Shown: positions 42,083 through 51,814 of the stretch, piece by piece
Position numbering within the stretch: position 1 is the stretch's first letter
How the letters are laid out: every line of letters begins with the position of its first letter
Origin: Rhizorhabdus dicambivorans
GTDB lineage: Bacteria > Pseudomonadota > Alphaproteobacteria > Sphingomonadales > Sphingomonadaceae
Assembly (NCBI RefSeq): GCF_002355275.1
Contig: NZ_CP023451.1
Coordinates: 124,001 to 188,000, forward strand
Direction: 5' to 3'
Length of the DNA: 64,000 bases
Made by a program: the position numbers and the translations under genes
Notes under the pieces: model-generated
What the model was told of the DNA's origin: nothing
The model's input: only the letters and a program-made list of their open reading frames with translations
The model's database searches: none

Positions 42083-43074
42083 CGGCGCGGCACGCCCTGT
42101 CGCTGCGCGGCTGCGCGATCGCCGCTCTGTCCCTGCTTGGCGGGTGCGCCACGTTCGGCAGCAATGTGAAGGGAAGTTTTTCCTGTAAAGCGCCCGATGG
42201 CATCTGCGCGCCATCGTCCTCGATCGACGATCGAGCACTCGCGATGATCACCGGAGAGGGCACTGTCGAGCGTTCATCGCCGGCCAGCAGCGGGCCGGCC
42301 AGGCAGTCTGCACCCAGATCCTCGCACATCGCCTTTTTAGGACAAGCGCCGGCACCTCAGATCGATGCGCGCCGTACCCAGGAGCGCGTGCTGCGCATTG
42401 TCTTTCAGCCATATATCGATGAGCGTGGCCGCCTTCATGAGGTGACGGCAGTCCATGCCGTGGTGCAAAGCGGGGAATGGCAACAACAATTCCTCGTCAA
42501 TGCAACAGCGATACCGGACCGAGATGCGATTGTCGCTGCTGAGCAGCCGGAATCGCTCGCCGAAGCGGTCGATCGAGCGGAACTGGCAAGCCGAGCGACG
42601 GGCGGCGTCGACCCCAATCTACCCGATCCTGCGGCCGTCGCGGCAGCCCGCGCCCGTGCAGCCGACCCGGTCAAAGCGATCAAGGACGATGTTGCGACCC
42701 GTCTAGCCCCCAAGGCGGGCCGCACACCGACGCCCCCGGCCACTAACGTCTCCTCCAGGCGCGCGGAATCGCGCAGCGTCGAGGGAGCAGTGCCGGGGGC
42801 GCCGACTATCGAAGCGAAGGTGCCGCCGCTCGCAACGGCAGACAAAGCCTCGGCCGGGACCGCCCCGGCGCCGGAGGGCGCAGACAGTGCGACCGCGATC
42901 GGCGAAGCAATCACGCGGGTGAGAGGCTCTACCGAATACCAGGCGCGCTCGGCTCAGGCAGCGAGCGACGCGAAGGCAGCAGCTCTGACCGGATCGACGC
43001 CGACACCCGAGCCCAAGACGAAGCCCACCGTGCGCGCGGCGAACTTCCCGGCCGCTGCTCCAGAGGAAAATTGA
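42079..43074 (+). CDS. traV: T4SS outer-membrane lipoprotein TraV
   Basis: A 331-residue lipoprotein with lipobox LLGGC (Cys23), followed by the TraV signature FGSNVKGSFSCKAPDGICAPSSS with two Cys residues. It begins with GTG overlapping the dsbC stop. The C-terminal half is Ala/Pro/Thr-rich and much longer than in F TraV (about 170 residues), a feature also of SXT-type TraV. Confidence 0.88.
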   Translation: MTARHALSLRGCAIAALSLLGGCATFGSNVKGSFSCKAPDGICAPSSSIDDRALAMITGEGTVERSSPASSGPARQSAPRSSHIAFLGQAPAPQIDARRTQERVLRIVFQPYIDERGRLHEVTAVHAVVQSGEWQQQFLVNATAIPDRDAIVAAEQPESLAEAVDRAELASRATGGVDPNLPDPAAVAAARARAADPVKAIKDDVATRLAPKAGRTPTPPATNVSSRRAESRSVEGAVPGAPTIEAKVPPLATADKASAGTAPAPEGADSATAIGEAITRVRGSTEYQARSAQAASDAKAAALTGSTPTPEPKTKPTVRAANFPAAAPEEN

Positions 43075-43075
43075 G

Positions 43076-45667
43076 ATGGCGAGCGGCTTCCTCGATGAGT
43101 TGCTGTCCGGTATCTTCGGCGACAGCAAGCGACCGGACACCCAGCGGCCGGACCTGGTGGTCCCGATGCTTGCGCATTGGCTCCCTTATCGAAGCTTCGA
43201 CCCGAAGACCGGTATCTTCTACAATAGCGCCTCGCGCGGCTTCGTGATCGAGGCCGCGCCGCTGGTCGGCGCGGACGAGCGGACGGGTGAGATCCTGGCG
43301 CAGTTCCTGTCCGAAGGCATTCCCGCGCCCGGCTGCCTTCAGATTCACCAATGGATGTCGCCGCGCATCGGCGAGCAGCTCTCGAAATGGTATCTGCCCC
43401 GCTACTCGGCGCGCGGCGTTTACGAACGGATGGCCAAGCACCGGGTCGACTTCCTGACGGACGGCGTCTGGAATTCGCTTTCAGCCGACGCGCCGTTTTG
43501 CCTTCGCCATCATCGGGTCGCGATATCCTACTCGACGCCGGAGTCCTCAAACATCACGATCGAGCAGATCGTATCGCTCATGGACGGGCTGATCTCGGCT
43601 CTTCAATCGGTGAACGTATCCGCCCGCAAGATGGACCCGGTCGCGCTCATCGGCTGGATCGACGATATCACGTCGCCGACCACCGCCGCTGGCGACGATG
43701 CGGTGAGCTACAACCCTCTCGACCCGATCGCCGATCAGGCGATCCGAAGGGATATCGAGCTGCATATCGAGCCGGACCGCATGTTGCTGCGGACCGAGCG
43801 CTTCCGGCCGACCGGAAAAACGCTGAAGGGCGCGCCGGAGATCGGGGAGATCTACCCCGACGTGTTCGATGTGCGCTCCTTCTCGGTGCGCAACCTGCCC
43901 ACGCGCTGGGCGCCATGGGACGTAACCCGGCTGATCGGCGACATCTTTACCGACAAGCTGCGCATGCCATGCCCCGTATCGACCAACCTGTGCATCGAGT
44001 TCCCGGACCCGCAGGCGTCGACCAACAAGGCCAGCTACAAGTTCATGCGAACGACCAGCCTGGCCGATTCCAAATCGTCCCGCTTCCTGCCGCAGCTCCG
44101 CGAGCAGTCGCAGGAGTGGCGACACGTCAATGAAGAGATCCGGCAGGGCAGGAAGCTCGTGCGCGTGTTCTTCAGCGTCACGTCGTTCTCGCCGAAAGGG
44201 CAGGGCGACAGCAACGAGCGAGTGCTGAAGTCGGTCTACCGTGCGGCGGGCTGGGATCTTCTCGATGACCGCTACCTGCAGGTGATGGGTCTGTTGTGCG
44301 CGATGCCCATGACGATGGCCAATGGCCTGTCAAAGGATCTCGAGCGCATGAAGCGGATGCGCACTCTGCTCACGACGACGGCCGCAAATCTCGCGCCGCT
44401 GCAGGGGGAATATCTCGGCGGAAGCATTCCCCACCTGCTGCTGATCGGCCGGCGCGGACAGCCCTTCTTCTGGAGCCCCTTCGAGAATGCCGCCGGCAAT
44501 CACAACGTCGCCGTGTTCGGCAAATCGGGCTCCGGCAAGTCGGTCGCGCTGCAGGAATTATGCGGCTCGCTCTGCGGTGCCGGCGCGCGAGTGGTCGTGA
44601 TCGACGACGGGCGTTCGTTCGAGCATTCGGCCAAACTTCAGGGCGGCGCCTTTGTCGAGTTCACCATGAGCTCGGGCTTCTGTCTCAATCCCTTCTCGAT
44701 GATCGACGAGGCCCAGGCCGCCGAAGACGAGGACTATCTCCTCGACTGCATGGCAATGCTGAAGGCCATCATCAATCAGATGTCCCGGCATATCAACCTG
44801 CTCGACGACACCGAGCGCGGGCTGATCGACGGTGCCGTGAACCAGGTCTGGGAGGCGCACGGCAGCCGCGGCTCGATCGATCTTGTCATCGAGGCGCTCG
44901 AGGCAACCGGAAACGGGCTGGCCGCGAACCTTGCGATCGCGATGCGGCCCTTCTCGTCGGGCGGCACCTACGGCCGCTTCTTTCAGGGCGAGGTCTCGTT
45001 CGAACTTTCGGCCCAGCTCACGGTCTTCGAGCTCTCCGATCTGTCTGCCCGTGAGGAGCTGCGCAGCGTCGTCCTGACGGCGATCATGTTCATGTCGCAG
45101 CAGATGATGCGCAAGCTGGATCGTTCGATCCCGAAAGCGCTACTCCTCGACGAAGCATGGCAGATGCTCCGCGGCGGGGCGATGGCCGATTTCATCGAGA
45201 CCTACGCGCGTACCTGCCGGAAATATGGCGCATCGCTGGTCACGGCGACGCAATCGCTGAACGACTATTACAAATCGGCCGGATCGGTCGCGGCGCTCGA
45301 AAATTCCGACTGGTTCGTGATCCTCCAGCAAAAGCCGGAGACGATCGCAGACTTCAAGAAGCATGACCGCTTCGAGATGGACGATCACACCGATGCGCTG
45401 TTGCGATCCTTGAAGCGCAACGGCTTCGAATATTCGGACATCATGATCAAAGGGCCCGACACCCTCGCTGTCGGCCGCCTGGTCCTCGACCCCTATTCCG
45501 CAGCGCTGTTCTCCTCGAGTCCGAAGACTTTTGCGGCGATCGACGCTCTGATCGCCGAGGGCCTCAGCATGGACGAGGCGATCGAGCGGATCGCGTTTCC
45601 GAACAATCCCGAAAAGTGGGTCAGCAATCTCGTCCCGGAGGACGAGATCGCGATCGCGGCGGAGTAG
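43076..45667 (+). CDS. traC: T4SS ATPase TraC (VirB4-like)
   Basis: An 863-residue cytoplasmic ATPase that drives pilus assembly. Walker A is FGKSGSGKS (about residues 481-489), Walker B ALLLDEAWQML (about 688-698), followed by the ATQSLNDYY motif of TraC/VirB4. The N-terminal half carries the usual TraC domain (GFVIEAAPLVGADERTGEILAQFLSEGIP). Confidence 0.96.
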   Translation: MASGFLDELLSGIFGDSKRPDTQRPDLVVPMLAHWLPYRSFDPKTGIFYNSASRGFVIEAAPLVGADERTGEILAQFLSEGIPAPGCLQIHQWMSPRIGEQLSKWYLPRYSARGVYERMAKHRVDFLTDGVWNSLSADAPFCLRHHRVAISYSTPESSNITIEQIVSLMDGLISALQSVNVSARKMDPVALIGWIDDITSPTTAAGDDAVSYNPLDPIADQAIRRDIELHIEPDRMLLRTERFRPTGKTLKGAPEIGEIYPDVFDVRSFSVRNLPTRWAPWDVTRLIGDIFTDKLRMPCPVSTNLCIEFPDPQASTNKASYKFMRTTSLADSKSSRFLPQLREQSQEWRHVNEEIRQGRKLVRVFFSVTSFSPKGQGDSNERVLKSVYRAAGWDLLDDRYLQVMGLLCAMPMTMANGLSKDLERMKRMRTLLTTTAANLAPLQGEYLGGSIPHLLLIGRRGQPFFWSPFENAAGNHNVAVFGKSGSGKSVALQELCGSLCGAGARVVVIDDGRSFEHSAKLQGGAFVEFTMSSGFCLNPFSMIDEAQAAEDEDYLLDCMAMLKAIINQMSRHINLLDDTERGLIDGAVNQVWEAHGSRGSIDLVIEALEATGNGLAANLAIAMRPFSSGGTYGRFFQGEVSFELSAQLTVFELSDLSAREELRSVVLTAIMFMSQQMMRKLDRSIPKALLLDEAWQMLRGGAMADFIETYARTCRKYGASLVTATQSLNDYYKSAGSVAALENSDWFVILQQKPETIADFKKHDRFEMDDHTDALLRSLKRNGFEYSDIMIKGPDTLAVGRLVLDPYSAALFSSSPKTFAAIDALIAEGLSMDEAIERIAFPNNPEKWVSNLVPEDEIAIAAE

Positions 45668-45672
45668 CAGGG

Positions 45673-46032
45673 ATGGCGACGCATCCGGTCCCGACCACCG
45701 CCCGGCGATACATCGGGTTCACGCGCCATGAATGGCAGACCATGCTTCATTTCCTGCTGCATGGGCTCGGCTTTGTCGCGTCGACGATGCTCATCACCTG
45801 GGGCCTCTTCTGCCTCTTCTTCCTCGCGATCGGCGGCTTCTCGTTCGATGGTTTCGTCCATCAGCTCAATAATTTCACGACGCGCTACGTTGCCGCGGAC
45901 CCGGCGCGCACCGCCGCCTTCCTCAACATGTTCGCGATCGCGCACATGATCCTTTCCACCGCCGTCGTCGCTCTTCGCGCCAATCGCATCCTTCCGCAGC
46001 GTGCGGATGAGGGAGTTCCGCCTCATGGCTGA
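45673..46032 (+). CDS. Small membrane protein within the T4SS operon
   Basis: A 119-residue protein between traC and trbI with two membrane segments (LHFLLHGLGFVASTMLITWGLFCLFFLAIGGF and FLNMFAIAHMILSTAVVAL). The ATG at 45673 follows the traC stop by 5 bp, and the end overlaps trbI. F has traR-like or unrelated small genes here; I do not recognise a family. Co-translation suggests a structural or accessory role in the apparatus. Confidence 0.65.
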   Translation: MATHPVPTTARRYIGFTRHEWQTMLHFLLHGLGFVASTMLITWGLFCLFFLAIGGFSFDGFVHQLNNFTTRYVAADPARTAAFLNMFAIAHMILSTAVVALRANRILPQRADEGVPPHG

Positions 46033-46699
46033 CCAACCCCAACTCGACCTTCCTCCCCCTTCCGCGCCTGAGACCCGAGCAGCGAAGCGCAGGGTCGGTT
46101 TTGGCGGCTTCACGCGCGTCCAGATGCTGATCCTGTTGCTGCTCGTCGCTGCGATCATCTGGGGAATGTGGGTGACGCGGGCACTGACCCAGTCGAAACA
46201 AGACCATATCGTTTCGGCACGGTTGTCGGCGCTGGTCGGCGACTATGTCGAGGCACAGCGCTTCTCAGGCTCGCCGCCCGACCGCGTGCGCGCCGAGATG
46301 CAGGCGTTCATGTCCTCGCTCGACAAGGAACTGCAGCGCAGGAGCCAAGACGGCCAGATCGTGCTTGTCGGTGAAGCCGTGCTCACCAAGAACGTGCCGG
46401 ACATCACCGACAGCCTGAAAATGGCGGTCTTTGCCTCGGGCGTTCCCGAACCCAAGCGTATGTCCGTCGAGGAATTGCAGCGGATGCAGGAGCTCTCGGC
46501 TGCCCAATCGGCGCTGGCCGCCTCGCGTGCAGCACCGCTGGCGGCGCCGGGGGCAACCATCGATCCGATGGCTGGCGTCCCCGGCGCCAGCCCTCAGGTG
46601 CCCGCGGGCCAGGCTTTTCCGGCCCAGCCAATCCCGCCGCAGATTCCCGGTGCGTCCGTCTCGACGTTCGGAGGACCTGATGGCAACGGCGGCCAATAG
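46025..46699 (+). CDS. trbI: T4SS protein TrbI (F-type)
   Basis: A 224-residue protein with a single N-terminal membrane helix (MLILLLLVAAIIWGMWVTRAL) and a periplasmic domain. The stretch LVGEAVLTKNVPDITDSLKMAVF matches F-type TrbI, involved in pilus retraction/length control. The Pro/Ala-rich C-terminus is variable. ATG at 46025 with GGGAG upstream; 8 bp overlap with the preceding gene. Confidence 0.85.
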   Translation: MADQPQLDLPPPSAPETRAAKRRVGFGGFTRVQMLILLLLVAAIIWGMWVTRALTQSKQDHIVSARLSALVGDYVEAQRFSGSPPDRVRAEMQAFMSSLDKELQRRSQDGQIVLVGEAVLTKNVPDITDSLKMAVFASGVPEPKRMSVEELQRMQELSAAQSALAASRAAPLAAPGATIDPMAGVPGASPQVPAGQAFPAQPIPPQIPGASVSTFGGPDGNGGQ

Positions 46700-47216
46700 G
46701 GTGGAAGCCCTGCGTTGGCGTCCCCGCACGCGCATGTGGGGGATGCTGGCGGTGGCCGTCGCCGGGACGCTTGGCTTCGGCGCGATCGGCGAATGGCGTG
46801 ATGGCCACGCCCTTTTGATCAACACGACGGACTCGCTCCCGAATTGGGCGTTTCTCATCCAGCGCCACAAGCTGCCGGCACGCGGCGACTATGTGTTCTT
46901 CGATCCGCCGCCCGGCGAGCTCCTCCGCCGCCATTTCGGCGCGAAGCCACAGATGTTCGGGAAGATCGCCTACGGCGTGCCCGGCGACATCATCAGCCAT
47001 ATCGGCCGGACGGTCGCCGTGAATGGTCACCCGGTCGCGCAGATGAAGCCCTTCACACGCTTCGGCGAGCCGCTGACTCCTGGCGCCACCGGACGGGTGC
47101 CGGCCGGATGCTATTTCGCGGCGACGCCTCACAAGGACGGCTTCGACAGCCGTTACGGCGAAATTGGCTTCGTCTGCGGGCGCCAGATCATTGGGACAGG
47201 GGAGCCAATCCTATGA
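46680..47216 (+). CDS. trhF: Conjugal pilin signal peptidase, TrhF/TraF S26 type
   Basis: A 178-residue membrane-anchored serine peptidase of family S26. The nucleophile Ser is in DSLPNWAFLIQ (TNSLPxG-like), the catalytic Lys in GKIAYGVPGDII, and SRYGEIGFV is the terminal box. In SXT/IncA-C systems the equivalent TrhF processes the pilin or other exported parts. It lies between trbI and traW, as in those systems. Confidence 0.85.
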   Translation: MATAANRVEALRWRPRTRMWGMLAVAVAGTLGFGAIGEWRDGHALLINTTDSLPNWAFLIQRHKLPARGDYVFFDPPPGELLRRHFGAKPQMFGKIAYGVPGDIISHIGRTVAVNGHPVAQMKPFTRFGEPLTPGATGRVPAGCYFAATPHKDGFDSRYGEIGFVCGRQIIGTGEPIL

Positions 47217-47869
47217 GGATGCTTGTCACGAGCTGCGTGTGCGCGGTTGCGGCGCTAGGCGCGGCGCTCGTCTTTCCCCCGATGCGGTCGGAAGCGAAGG
47301 ATTATGGCCAGGCGGCACAGGCATTTCCGGTGATCGAGCCGGATCTGCTTTCGACGATCGAAGCCCGACTGCGCAGGGCCGAGGCGAGTGGCGAACTCGC
47401 GCGCACCAATGAGATGTTTGCCAAGCGCGTCGAGGCGAAGGTTCGGCGTCCTGATCCCGTGGCGGGGATAACCGCGGCGCGAGCGGCCCGAAGCTGGGAC
47501 TTCGATCCTTCGGTCATGATGGAGCGCGACATTCGCGATCAGAAAGGAAACCTGATCGCCGCGGCCGGCCAGCGTATCAATCCGCTCGACTTCGTCTCGG
47601 TCCGACAGGACCTCGTCTTCATCGATGGTGACGACCCCGCGCAGACGGCGTGGGCCATCGAGCATTACTCCGACATCAAGGCCAAGATCATCCTGGTCAA
47701 TGGCTCGCCGGTCGAGCTGATGACCGCGAAAAAGCGGCGTTTCTATTTCGACCAGGCAGGCAAGCTCACGACCCGGTTCGGCATCGAGCACACACCGGCA
47801 ATCGTCACCCAGGCCGGCAGGGTGATGCGCGTGTCCGAAGTCGCGCTCAAGCCCGGAAAAACAGGCTGA
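47213..47869 (+). CDS. traW: T4SS protein TraW
   Basis: A 218-residue periplasmic protein with signal peptide and TraW signatures (RRPDPVAGITAARAARSWDFDPSVMMERDIRD, GQRINPLDFVSVRQDLVFIDGDDPAQ, FGIEHTPAIVTQAG). It is coupled to trhF by a 4-bp overlap and to the next gene by 1 bp. TraW, TraU and TrbC together complete pilus assembly. Confidence 0.93.
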   Translation: MRMLVTSCVCAVAALGAALVFPPMRSEAKDYGQAAQAFPVIEPDLLSTIEARLRRAEASGELARTNEMFAKRVEAKVRRPDPVAGITAARAARSWDFDPSVMMERDIRDQKGNLIAAAGQRINPLDFVSVRQDLVFIDGDDPAQTAWAIEHYSDIKAKIILVNGSPVELMTAKKRRFYFDQAGKLTTRFGIEHTPAIVTQAGRVMRVSEVALKPGKTG

Positions 47870-48138
47870 TGCCACCTTGGCTAGACATGCTTCGCACGCC
47901 GATGGCGGCCCCCGAGACCGGCGCGCTGCGACGTCTGCGCCTGATTTGGCAGATGCTTTGTCTGATGCTCGGCGCCGCGATTATTGGCCTGCAGCCGCTA
48001 TCGCTCGCCTTCGGGCGGGCGGCGCCATGCGCGATCGCAGTACTTCTGCTTGCCAATATCTGCACGACCGCCGTCTACCTCGCGCGGAAGCATCGCGCCG
48101 ACACCTCATTTCTGGAAGCAAGCGGGGAGGAGCAATGA
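47869..48138 (+). CDS. Small two-span membrane protein between traW and traU
   Basis: An 89-residue protein with two membrane helices (LRLIWQMLCLMLGAAIIGLQPL and AAPCAIAVLLLANICTTAVYL), overlapping traW (TGATG) and traU (ATGATGA). The location inside the essential W-U pair argues for a real gene, but I recognise no family. Confidence 0.6.
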   Translation: MPPWLDMLRTPMAAPETGALRRLRLIWQMLCLMLGAAIIGLQPLSLAFGRAAPCAIAVLLLANICTTAVYLARKHRADTSFLEASGEEQ

Positions 48139-49157
48139 TGCATAGCGCGCGATGGGCTCTGCGGCTCCTCCTGACGATGATCGCCGCCTTCATTCTCGCG
48201 CCGAGCGCTCAGGCCGCGGGACCGACCTGTCACGGGAAGTTCGTCAACCCGATCACCGATGTCTGTTGGTCGTGCCTCTTCCCGCTGTCGGTGGGCGGCC
48301 TCAAGATCTGGCCGAGCGGCCGGCCGGATACAGCCAATCCGGCTTCGCCTATTTGCGCCTGCGGCAGCCCCATTCCTCGGATCGGTATCTCCGTCGGTTT
48401 CTGGGAACCAGCGCGCCTCGCGGACGTGACCATGAAGCCTTGGTGCTTTCCGAACCTTGGTGGTATCCGCATCGCACCCGGCTTCGACATCGGACAGGGC
48501 TATTTGGCCGGCCCGTCGATGGTGGGCGGCCGCTCCCAGAGCACGGCCAAATGGCACGTCCATTGGTATGTGTACCCGCTCCTCTACTGGATGGAAATCC
48601 TGACCGACTTCGTCTGCTTCGAGCAGGCAAGTTTCGATATCGCGTACATGACCGAGATCGACCCGCTCTGGCAGGACGACTCGCTGACAGCACTTATCAA
48701 CCCGGAAGCCATCGTTTTTGCCAATCCGATCGCCCAGGTTGCCTGCGCCGGAGACTGCATCGCCGGCACCGCCCATTTGCCGCTCGATCCGCTATTCTGG
48801 TGCGCTGGCTGCCAGGGCAGCATGTATCCGCTCAATGGAAACGTGCCGTCGTCGATCGGCCACGTTCAGTCCTCGCGGCTCGCGCTGTCGCGCTTTGCGT
48901 ACAAGATGCACCGCGAGGCGCTGGCGTGGGGAACGATGGGGTCGGCGGGCCTCTGCAAGAAGTACCTCATGCCGATCATGCGGAAGCAGCAATACCGCTT
49001 TCAGATGGTCAATCCGATCCCGACCGTGAGCGGTCGCTTCGCTTGCTCCGCGATCGGGGCATCCACCATGCCGCCCGACGCAGGCCGCGCCTATCCCGCC
49101 GGTGGCGAGGACATGGGCTACCTGGTCTGGCGCAAACGCAACTGCTGCGTTCTCTAG
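48135..49157 (+). CDS. traU: T4SS protein TraU
   Basis: A 340-residue periplasmic Cys-rich protein with signal peptide and the TraU signature CHGKFVNPITDVCWSCLFPLSVGG, IPRIGISVGFWEPARLADVT and C-terminal YLVWRKRNCCVL. More than fifteen Cys residues imply many disulfides, consistent with the DsbC gene in the operon. ATG codons at 48135 and 48138 are both possible. Confidence 0.95.
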   Translation: MMHSARWALRLLLTMIAAFILAPSAQAAGPTCHGKFVNPITDVCWSCLFPLSVGGLKIWPSGRPDTANPASPICACGSPIPRIGISVGFWEPARLADVTMKPWCFPNLGGIRIAPGFDIGQGYLAGPSMVGGRSQSTAKWHVHWYVYPLLYWMEILTDFVCFEQASFDIAYMTEIDPLWQDDSLTALINPEAIVFANPIAQVACAGDCIAGTAHLPLDPLFWCAGCQGSMYPLNGNVPSSIGHVQSSRLALSRFAYKMHREALAWGTMGSAGLCKKYLMPIMRKQQYRFQMVNPIPTVSGRFACSAIGASTMPPDAGRAYPAGGEDMGYLVWRKRNCCVL

Positions 49158-49169
49158 GGGGGCCTTTCG

Positions 49170-49916
49170 ATGCGCGGATATCTTTGGGCTTCTACTGCTG
49201 TTCTCGGCATCGCCAGCATATCGGCGGTGCTTGCGCAGAGCGTCGATGGGATCGACGTTCAGGCGATCAAGAAGCGCTCAGCCGAGCTTCAGGCTGATGC
49301 CGAGGCGTTCGTCAATCAGGTGAAGGACAGGGGTGATGCGTTCCGCGAGGAGGCGGCCAATGTGAATGACGGTGGCATGGCCAACATGCAGCGCGTTGCG
49401 AAGACCGATCTGCCCAAGGGGCCCGCTGGTCCGGTCGACTTCGACGAAATCGTAGCGGGCGCCGCGTCGAACGCGACGGTGGGGAAGGGCGAAGCACCCC
49501 AGTTCATAGTGTTTGCCAGCCTGTCGATGCCGCCACAGGCGCTCAAGCAATTGATCGGCGATACCGCGCGCGCGGGCGGTGTGGTCGTCTTCCGGGGCTT
49601 TCCGAACAATTCGATGAAGGAGTTTTCGTCCGCCCTCGGGAAGATCGTGACCCGGCAGGACGATTTCGCCAATGTCGGTATTGATCCGCGCCTCTTCCGC
49701 GCTTTCGACGTCCAAGCTGTTCCGACCTATATCGCCGTCTCGTCCGATTTCGACCTTTGCGCCGGTTTCTCGTGCCAGACCAAGGTTCCGCCCCACGACC
49801 GTCTCATTGGCAACGTCTCGGTTGAATATGCGCTCGAGCAGTTTGCCGAGGGGAATGGCCCGGGTGCCCGCGTCGCCGCCGTTGGGCTCTCCAACATGCG
49901 CAAGGTCAATCGGTGA
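49170..49916 (+). CDS. trbC: T4SS protein TrbC (F-type)
   Basis: A 248-residue secreted protein. The TrbC_Ftype thioredoxin-like domain appears as FIVFASLSMPPQALKQLIGDTARAGGVVVFRGFPNNS, then FDVQAVPTYIAVS and ALEQFAEGN. It lacks a CxxC site, as usual for TrbC. A strong AGGGGGG ribosome site precedes the ATG. The end overlaps traN by 4 bp. Confidence 0.92.
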   Translation: MRGYLWASTAVLGIASISAVLAQSVDGIDVQAIKKRSAELQADAEAFVNQVKDRGDAFREEAANVNDGGMANMQRVAKTDLPKGPAGPVDFDEIVAGAASNATVGKGEAPQFIVFASLSMPPQALKQLIGDTARAGGVVVFRGFPNNSMKEFSSALGKIVTRQDDFANVGIDPRLFRAFDVQAVPTYIAVSSDFDLCAGFSCQTKVPPHDRLIGNVSVEYALEQFAEGNGPGARVAAVGLSNMRKVNR

Positions 49917-51748
49917 GGTCGATCCCCGCCTCGGCTGCGCTCGTTGTCGCGCTGATGGTCGTAACGCCGGCGCTGGCGCAAACGACCGTCGAGGAGGCGC
50001 GGGAGCAGGGCAAGGAGCTCGGCACCCAGAAGCGCAACGATCCGACGCTCGTACCGTCGAGTGACGCCCCGGCGGCAGCGGTCCCCGGCTATTCCGGCCC
50101 GAGCCTGCCCGAAGGTTCCTATTTCGACGATCCCGAGCGACTTGAGGCGGCCGGTCAATCGGCGAAGTCCTCGAACGAGCAATATCGCATCACGACGGAC
50201 GCCGATCGGACGCGCGCGACGTTCAGCAATTCGGAGATCTTGGCGGCCACGCAGAGGGCGACGTCGGTTGAGAACGATCCATCCACCTATCTGGCCGGTG
50301 AAGATTATAGCGGCGGTGGCGGGTCTTGTGTGCCGTTGCCACCGGCGGTTGGGAACGCAGGCTACTACGAAGCGACCTGCAATCAGGGCACGAAGATCGA
50401 GGACCAGCCGCGCTCCTGCTCGATCACGATGGTGCCGGAGACGACGACGGTCGACGCCTTCAAATTCTTTGTGGTTCCCAACAGCGCCTACGGCACCCCG
50501 TTCGCACGGTACGATTCGATGGCGCCGCATATAACGGCCGGGACATGCCGTCCGACTGGCGTGGTGATGCAGGCGTGCGCCGCCCATCGCATCTACGGCG
50601 TTTCGACGAACAAATTTTGCGACGATTACAACGCCACCGAATATGTTTGCTCCCAGGACCTGACGGGAATTGCCTTCCTCCCTAGCCCGATTACCGGACG
50701 GGATTGGCATGCCAAAACGACCGACACGCAGGTCACCGTCAAGAGGGCCGACGGCTGTGGACCTCTTACAGCGGATGCCATGTGCATGGCCGATCCTGCG
50801 GGGGAGATTTGCACCGAGGGCCCGGAGACCCGCGTCATCAATGGGGTGCCGATAACCCAGGCATGCTGGGCGTGGAAAAGAGACTTCACCTGCCACACGC
50901 TGACTCCCGCCAGCGACTGCGGCGACCTCGAGAGCAATCGGGCCTGCACCTATTTGCGGACCGAATGCCTTGATGACGAACCGAACGGCGGCGCATGTCA
51001 GGTCGAAAACCGGGTTTATAAATGCCCGACGCCCTTGAGTGGGACCAGCGACGCACCGCAATATATTTGCGGCGACGATGTCTACTGCATCAACGGTGAT
51101 TGCGAGCCGATCGTTCGCGAGGCGTCGACCGAATTCAAGGATGCGCTCGTCGCCTTGCATTCGATCGACCAGGCCGGTGAGGAGTTCGACGAGACCAATT
51201 TCACGGTCTTCAAGGGCAATCGCGAGACCTGTCACAAGCCGGTGTTCGGGCTCATCAACTGCTGCGCCGGCAAAACGTCAGGCCTGCTGACGGTCGGTGC
51301 AGGCGCAGCCGCACTGGCCGGCGGGCCTGCGGCGATCGCCGCGTTGGCGACGCCCTTCCTGACCCTGTTCGCTTGTTCGCAGGACGAGATGAAGCTCGAC
51401 ATCAAGGATCGGATGGGTCTGTGCCACAATCTCGGAACCTATTGCTCATCGAAGATCCTCGGCATCTGCACAACGAAGCGGACCGCCTATTGCTGCTTTG
51501 AAAGCAAGCTCAGCCGCGTGCTTCAGGAACAGGGCCGGCCACAGCTCGGCAAGCCTTGGGGGAGCGCCAAAAAGGAAACGTGTCAGGGCTTCACCGTCGA
51601 CGAATTTGCCCGCCTCGACCTCTCCGTCATGAATTTCACCGAGGTGTATGCGGACTTCATGGATGCGGCGAAGCTGCCTGACGAAGTCCAGACGATGACG
51701 GACATCCAGGCGAAAATTCAGTCCTACTACGACCTCCACGGAAAATGA
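49913..51748 (+). CDS. traN: T4SS mating-pair stabilisation protein TraN
   Basis: A 611-residue exported, Cys-rich outer-membrane adhesin from a GTG start overlapping trbC. Signal peptide ends TPALAQ. TraN signatures include CHTLTPASDCGDLESNRACTYL in the middle, DVYCINGDC, and a C-terminal Cys cluster (MGLCHNLGTYCSSKILGICTTKRTAYCCFESKLSRVLQEQGR). It stabilises donor-recipient contact. Confidence 0.93.
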   Translation: MRSIPASAALVVALMVVTPALAQTTVEEAREQGKELGTQKRNDPTLVPSSDAPAAAVPGYSGPSLPEGSYFDDPERLEAAGQSAKSSNEQYRITTDADRTRATFSNSEILAATQRATSVENDPSTYLAGEDYSGGGGSCVPLPPAVGNAGYYEATCNQGTKIEDQPRSCSITMVPETTTVDAFKFFVVPNSAYGTPFARYDSMAPHITAGTCRPTGVVMQACAAHRIYGVSTNKFCDDYNATEYVCSQDLTGIAFLPSPITGRDWHAKTTDTQVTVKRADGCGPLTADAMCMADPAGEICTEGPETRVINGVPITQACWAWKRDFTCHTLTPASDCGDLESNRACTYLRTECLDDEPNGGACQVENRVYKCPTPLSGTSDAPQYICGDDVYCINGDCEPIVREASTEFKDALVALHSIDQAGEEFDETNFTVFKGNRETCHKPVFGLINCCAGKTSGLLTVGAGAAALAGGPAAIAALATPFLTLFACSQDEMKLDIKDRMGLCHNLGTYCSSKILGICTTKRTAYCCFESKLSRVLQEQGRPQLGKPWGSAKKETCQGFTVDEFARLDLSVMNFTEVYADFMDAAKLPDEVQTMTDIQAKIQSYYDLHGK

Positions 51749-51814
51749 GGCGGGTCAGATGTGCACCACGCCGGGGGGAGGCCGTCCGAAGCCAGAAAGT
51801 CAGGGAGAATGATC

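Noticed and set aside
46680-47216. Housekeeping leader peptidase LepB
   Set aside because: Short, single anchor and embedded in the T4SS operon; fits the TrhF/TraF S26 subgroup.
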